A stretch of DNA of 64,000 bases, taken from positions 3,844,001-3,908,000 of the forward strand of contig NZ_JBEGIK010000001.1 in the NCBI RefSeq assembly GCF_040675855.1. Reading direction: 5' to 3'. Made by a program: the position numbers and the translations under genes. This document shows, one piece after another, positions 59,963 through 64,000 of this stretch (positions are counted from its first letter, which is position 1; every line of letters starts with the position of its first letter). This DNA comes from Microbacterium sp. LWH3-1.2. GTDB lineage: Bacteria > Actinomycetota > Actinomycetes > Actinomycetales > Microbacteriaceae. Below the pieces are notes generated by a model. It did no database searches, was not told the DNA's origin, and worked only from the letters and a program-made list of their open reading frames with translations.

Positions 59963-61432
59963 GTGGATAAGTACCTACTGAGCGATTCACACGAATGGTC
60001 AGGGCATTGGTGGTTGCCTTCGGCGCCTGACGACCGAGTCGCGGGCGTGCTCTCGTTCGAGCCGGATGACGGGCTAACGCTTCGGCTGATCGGCGGATGG
60101 AGTATCGACTACGAGGAGCCAACCGAGTCGGTTATCGTGACGGCGAACCGGATGCCGCAGGCACCGCTGATCCACGGAGTGTCGCGCGGGGAGCTGATCA
60201 CTCTCGCGGACGTCTTCTTCACGAAAATGGAACGGTTCCGCGTCGGACATCGAGGTCCCGCGGATTCGACCATCGCGCATGCGGAGACGGCGCTCGTAGG
60301 ATGCCACCTGGACGACGCCGACTCGACCGTGTTTGAGGGCGCCATCGCGACCATCGAGAACATGTCGTCATGGTCTCGCCTGAGCGGCATGCGGTCCGAG
60401 GTGGGACGCGACGACGACGGACGCCGCACCAGCGGGATCACGAATGTGCAAGTCGGCCCGCTCGTGGCTGAAATTGGTGACGTTACGGCGACGCTCTTTC
60501 ACATGCTGTGGCTGCCGCAGAGCGAGTTCACGCGGTGGGGAACTCGTGAGAGCTTGCGCGAGACGGCATCGCTCCAGATCACCTCTGGGCAGCCGCGGAG
60601 CCTCGCGGGCTGGACTGAAGAGTTGAGAAGCGCCGGGGACCTGATTTCCCTGTGTGGGCTGACCGCGTGTGGCTTGCTGTCGATCCGACTCCTCCTGCCT
60701 GCGACGCCTGAGCGCTACCGCGAGGGTGATCCCCGAGCAAGCGTCAGGAACGAGGTGTACGTCGTCCAGAAACGGATCACGCAGCCCAACCCGACGGCGT
60801 CGGCGCTCGAGGCTCGCCACTTCGTAGTCACCCTCGACGACTTTGACTTCGAGACGCTCATGCAGCGGTGGTTCGAGGTGCGTGAGACGTTCTCAGCTGC
60901 GCGAGGCATGATCCTCGGACTCAAGTACGTCCCGGGCGGCTACGTCGAGACTCAGTTGATTGCGGCCGTCGCCGCTGCGGAGTCGATGCATCGCGCACTC
61001 GCGCCAGCCTCACCGATCGATGATGACAAGTACCGTCGCCTTCGCAAGCTGCTCGTCGATGCGACTCCGCCAGAACTCGTGACATGGGTCCGGGACCGAC
61101 TCCCGAGAAACGAGCCGTCCTTAAAGGACCGGCTCCTTGACCTCGCCCGCCGCCCCGGCGAGTTCATGAGCACACTTGTCCCAGATGCCGAAAAGTGGGC
61201 AAGGGCGGCACGCACATCGCGAGACCAGCTCGCTCACACAGGCGAGACCAAAGCGCAGAGTGTCGAGCAAATGGCTGCGGTCTCAGAGGTCACCGCGGCA
61301 GTGGTAGCGCTGAACTTGCTCTTCGAGCTGGGCGCGCCGATCGACGCGCTCGCTGAAGCGCTGAGCGCACAGCCTGACCTTCGCATCGCGTGCGACTTTG
61401 GCCAGGAGAACTTCTCCTCCGAGACGGGCTGA
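59963..61432 (+). CDS. ApeA-like HEPN anti-phage protein
   Basis: The product is 489 residues with GTG start. The N-terminal half (SDSHEWSGHWWLPSAPDDRV, GVLSFEPDDGLTLRLIGGWS) is the ApeA N-terminal domain. The C-terminal part is an all-helical HEPN domain with TSRDQLAHTG (Arg420, His425), the Rx4H catalytic motif. ApeA proteins are known from abortive anti-phage systems, where the HEPN cuts RNA after infection is sensed. Here it is in a two-gene unit with an Abi_C gene, which is not the standard single-gene layout. Translation may be coupled (10-bp gap, GTG start). Confidence 0.85.
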   Translation: MDKYLLSDSHEWSGHWWLPSAPDDRVAGVLSFEPDDGLTLRLIGGWSIDYEEPTESVIVTANRMPQAPLIHGVSRGELITLADVFFTKMERFRVGHRGPADSTIAHAETALVGCHLDDADSTVFEGAIATIENMSSWSRLSGMRSEVGRDDDGRRTSGITNVQVGPLVAEIGDVTATLFHMLWLPQSEFTRWGTRESLRETASLQITSGQPRSLAGWTEELRSAGDLISLCGLTACGLLSIRLLLPATPERYREGDPRASVRNEVYVVQKRITQPNPTASALEARHFVVTLDDFDFETLMQRWFEVRETFSAARGMILGLKYVPGGYVETQLIAAVAAAESMHRALAPASPIDDDKYRRLRKLLVDATPPELVTWVRDRLPRNEPSLKDRLLDLARRPGEFMSTLVPDAEKWARAARTSRDQLAHTGETKAQSVEQMAAVSEVTAAVVALNLLFELGAPIDALAEALSAQPDLRIACDFGQENFSSETG

Positions 61433-61737
61433 CTGACGAAGCGCCCCTTACGCCCGACAACATCGCGCAGCTTTTGGACGCGGATGTCGAACTCGTCGAA
61501 CGCGCACTGCATAGTCACCGCGGTCAACCAGGCAGGCCGCCGGTGAGCTCGCTGCGCAGGCGATCCGCGAACGACTGAAGGGCGCCGGAGAGAAGCCTCA
61601 CCCGCAGCGCGGGAGCCGGTGGCGTCATAGCGCGCCCCGGGCCGCATTTCTCTCTACTCTCAGTATCCCGGCGGTCGGGCCTTATGGTCATCGAGCGCCC
61701 GGATGTCGGTCCTGGGCCGGGCATCCGACGCGGCGGA
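61433..61737. other. Intergenic; possible small coding remnant
   Basis: After the ApeA stop a frame reads LTPDNIAQLLDADVELVERA (about 61446-61510), which resembles the end of a helical DNA-binding or regulatory protein but lacks a start and a family. Nothing else is supported. Confidence 0.35.
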
Positions 61738-62289
61738 TTACCGCTCTTCGATGTCGACCAACCACCCGGCGAATGAGCGAGTCGTACCTTCGCCGAGCGG
61801 ACGGCTCATGCTGGCGCCGTCCGGTTGCAGCGGGGTATCCGGTTCTTCCGGCGGCAGCCGCACGCCGCGGGTCGGCTCCAGTTTGGCTGTGCCGGGCACA
61901 GGCACGATCTCAACCACGTACCGCGACGGTCTCGAGCCCGCAAACACGCCGCCGCCGAGGTCCCGGCCGACCAGTGGCCACTCCTCGCCGTCAGGCGGCA
62001 TGACTGCGTCAGCCGGCGCGCCGTGGCCTGGACGACGCAGTGAGCGACGTTCCTCGACTTCGTGCGCGACCATACTCACGGCGGTCACGCGGCCGCGCAC
62101 TCGATCGGCGACTTCCTGTTCGTGATGCGACTCGACCGCGTCCACCGTTGCGATCAGTGCCGGACCGAGGAGGTCACCGAGCGACGGATCGGGGGTGCGT
62201 GTGGCGATGCCAAAGTCGACTTCGTCGCCGACAACGAATGCGTCACCACAGCACGCCCACTCCCACTCCGTCAGCCACACGTGCGTCAT
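61738..62289 (-). CDS. DUF6578-like protein
   Basis: The product is 183 residues. MTHVWLTEWEWACCGDAFVV, then GDEVDFGI is the conserved opening of this actinobacterial family (VWL-WEW-CCG-F-GD). The ATG at 62289 matches the family start; frame upstream of it is Arg/Pro-rich noise. The rest is beta-rich with LVGRDLGGGVFAGSRPSRYV. Function unknown; often in mobile or accessory regions. The family name is given from memory. Confidence 0.6.
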   Translation of the reverse strand: MTHVWLTEWEWACCGDAFVVGDEVDFGIATRTPDPSLGDLLGPALIATVDAVESHHEQEVADRVRGRVTAVSMVAHEVEERRSLRRPGHGAPADAVMPPDGEEWPLVGRDLGGGVFAGSRPSRYVVEIVPVPGTAKLEPTRGVRLPPEEPDTPLQPDGASMSRPLGEGTTRSFAGWLVDIEER

Positions 62290-62350
62290 GCAGCCCACCG
62301 TAGCGAGCGGCGGCGGACCTATCTGCACCGCGGGCCCGGAGGTGGGTGTG

Positions 62351-62761
62351 CTACCGCGCGGCGGAGAGGCTTTCGCGGACTCGCGCGATTGCGGCCGCCC
62401 ACGCTTCGGATCCGGCGTCGCTCCACAGTTCAGCGAGCTCCCCTTGCGGAGAGGCCGCGATCTCGAGCGCACTCAGCGCGACCGGCACGATCCCTTGTGG
62501 CGGATTCGGAAGTCGCTCCACGAACGCGGTAACGCTTTCCGTGTAGACGTCTGATTGAGTGGGTGCGCCACTGGCGTGCGCGACGACCTCGGCCGCTGCG
62601 ATGGCAACACTGGCAACATCCGCGTCGATGGATGCCGGCTCCTCTTCGAGGACACCGGTGAGGGCATCCAGAACCAGGTCCCAATTCTCGGCCTCGTCGA
62701 GTTCCCACGCCCAGTCGGCCACGGTGTCGTTGCCGAACGGCTCTGCACTCCATGCACCCAT
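62351..62761 (-). CDS. DUF4259 domain protein
   Basis: The product is 136 residues. MGAWSAEPFGNDTVADWAWE, then LDEAENWDLVLDALTGVLEE is the family signature, with the ASEAWAAAI-type end. All-helical; function unknown. These proteins are often near toxin-immunity or mobile loci. It follows the DUF6578-like gene on the same strand by 61 bp upstream of it. Confidence 0.8.
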   Translation of the reverse strand: MGAWSAEPFGNDTVADWAWELDEAENWDLVLDALTGVLEEEPASIDADVASVAIAAAEVVAHASGAPTQSDVYTESVTAFVERLPNPPQGIVPVALSALEIAASPQGELAELWSDAGSEAWAAAIARVRESLSAAR

Positions 62762-62978
62762 GACGGCACAGTAACGTGCAGCAGGTGCCCGCGATGACAG
62801 CTGTGGACAACGTCACTGACCGCGACCTTCAAGCGCGGATGGCGGTCCGCAATCGTGCGGACATGGGTTCGCCAGCGCGCGACTCGATAGCGCCACGCGT
62901 AGATGCTGACTCGGCCCAGATCGCTCGTTTAGCCCGCTCGCGAGTGCGCACACTCGGGGTTCATCTTGCGTGCCGGGC

Positions 62979-64000
62979 CTAGCGCGTGATTCCGTTCCCG
63001 AACGAGTTCAGTGGGCCGTATCCGACGGGTCGAGTAGCCGCTTCTCGTGAGGCTCGGCGGAGTTCGAGATGAGCGGCCGTAATCGACTCGGCGATAGTGA
63101 TCTCGGCGGCACCCCGGAGCATCGTCGTGGCTACATCGTCGATCGCGGCTCGGTCGCTGTGGGCAACGCTGACAGCGACGTTGTGATGGCGACCGCGGGT
63201 GAGGCCGACGTAGAGTCCGGCGGCGTCGACGTCGGGCCCGACGAAGGCGGCGTCGGTGGTGTCGCCTTGGATGCCGTGCACGGTTGAGGCGTAGGCGAGT
63301 TGGACGTAGTCGAGGGCGTAATCATGGGTGATACGGCGGCGCTCGCCGGCGTCGCTGGGTGAGACTAGGTCGATCGCGTCGTCGCGGATGCCGTCGACGA
63401 TCCAGGTGGCGCGGTTATCGATGCCGGTGCGAGGGTCGTTGCGGCGGGTCTGCACGGTATCTCCGACGAGGAGTCGTTGCTCATCGCGCCCCCACGCGAG
63501 GACCCTGGGGTCGAGTTCGCCGATGTCGACGCGGTGCTGCTGGATGAGTGTGCTGACCGCGTCGGCTTCCGTGTTGCTGCCGCACACCAGTGCAACCCGC
63601 TGCCCATGAGCCCGGGCGTCGATGTACCCGTCGACCATGACGGTGCGCGCGGCTTCGGTGGACTCCACGCGGCGGACGTGGCCGCCGGCGGCGAGAGCGG
63701 TCGCGATGCGGAGTGCGTGCTGGTGGTCCCGAGGGTGGCGTAGCTGCAGTGTGAGGGCGGCGTAGGCAGGGTCGCGGAATCGGTGCACGGTATCCAGCTC
63801 GACGGTGGCGGTGGTGTGGCGCGTGGCGATCGCCATCGCCCCCGCGTGCCCGACGGGCAGGGCTTGGTGTGGGTCACCGACCAGGGCCAGGTCGACGCCG
63901 GTATCGAGCGCGAGTTCGGCGAGCGCGTCAGCAGTCTGCAGGTCGACCATGCCTGCCTCGTCCACCACGATCCGGTCCCTCGGATACAGCGGATACTGCT
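62979..64000 (-). CDS. MobF/TraA-type relaxase-helicase, C-terminal part
   Basis: The gene continues beyond the right end of the window. The 340 codons present begin inside an SF1 helicase with Walker B RIVVDEAGMVD, then LALVGDPHQALPVGHAGAM, LDTVHRFRDP, RVALVCGSNTEADAVSTLI and the late motifs YALDYVQLAYASTVHGIQGD, YVGLTRGRHHNVAVS. This is the RecD-like AAA_30 region of TraA/TrwC-type conjugative relaxases. It ends with a short tail at 62979. Its presence says that the defence genes ride on a mobilizable or conjugative element. Confidence 0.85.
   Translation of the reverse strand, partial: QYPLYPRDRIVVDEAGMVDLQTADALAELALDTGVDLALVGDPHQALPVGHAGAMAIATRHTTATVELDTVHRFRDPAYAALTLQLRHPRDHQHALRIATALAAGGHVRRVESTEAARTVMVDGYIDARAHGQRVALVCGSNTEADAVSTLIQQHRVDIGELDPRVLAWGRDEQRLLVGDTVQTRRNDPRTGIDNRATWIVDGIRDDAIDLVSPSDAGERRRITHDYALDYVQLAYASTVHGIQGDTTDAAFVGPDVDAAGLYVGLTRGRHHNVAVSVAHSDRAAIDDVATTMLRGAAEITIAESITAAHLELRRASREAATRPVGYGPLNSFGNGITR

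Noticed and set aside
62776..62982. Small rightward gene between DUF4259 and the relaxase
   Set aside because: The 68-residue frame has no ribosome-binding site or family pattern, and its end overlaps the relaxase stop.

Overview
The window comes from a high-GC actinobacterium, most likely a Microbacterium-like member of the Microbacteriaceae. The reasons are the base composition, CUT1 and dipeptide ABC operons, a WhiB-family protein, actinobacterial domain families (DUF4259, DUF6578-like, FBP zinc finger), and many genes whose start codon sits 6-7 nt after a TANNNT -10 box (leaderless transcription). I worked by reading only; family names are recognised from motifs and no database search was made.

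Layout. 1-3.3 kb: a glycan locus with a secreted GH95-like protein, a decayed GH31-like fragment, a GH43 enzyme and an IS110 remnant. 3.3-11.2 kb: four leftward hydrolase genes behind a large LuxR-type ATPase regulator, then a DUF1254 protein. 11.6-26.4 kb: a 14.8-kb integrated element bounded by 39-bp direct repeats derived from a tRNA-Met gene. It carries an integrase, a repressor facing a small activator-like gene, a replication initiator containing iterons, a possible small terminase, a lone tape measure protein, a WhiB-like protein, a Fic protein and small unknowns. I find no large terminase, portal, capsid, baseplate or lysis gene. A dead integrase fragment lies just outside its left end. 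26.4-39.1 kb: core genome with tRNA-Met, tRNA-Thr and tRNA-Tyr, an M23 peptidase, an inositol-phosphatase-like gene, an FAD oxidoreductase, a PfkB kinase, an FBP protein, a malEFG-type sugar transporter with a LacI-type operator, and yajQ. 39.1-41.7 kb: a small decayed island (integrase, XRE regulator, excisionase, IS110 remnant) abutting the 3' end of yajQ.

41.7-49.8 kb: one leftward operon with an FAD-linked oxidase, a five-part dipeptide/opine-type ABC transporter and an aminotransferase. 49.8-52.1 kb: small unknown genes, a tiny promoter-ORF-terminator unit and hairpin repeats. 52.1-56.6 kb: an extracytoplasmic flavin module (ferric-reductase-like protein, FMN-binding protein, ApbE) convergent with a two-component system. 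56.8-64 kb: a mobile defence region with a serine recombinase, a TIR protein, a tandem pair of HEPN-type genes (Abi_C and ApeA), two small DUF proteins and the end of a MobF/TraA-type relaxase-helicase that leaves the window.

The two places most worth follow-up are the tRNA-Met element, which looks like a phage satellite that kept a tape measure, and the Abi_C-ApeA pair next to the TIR gene.
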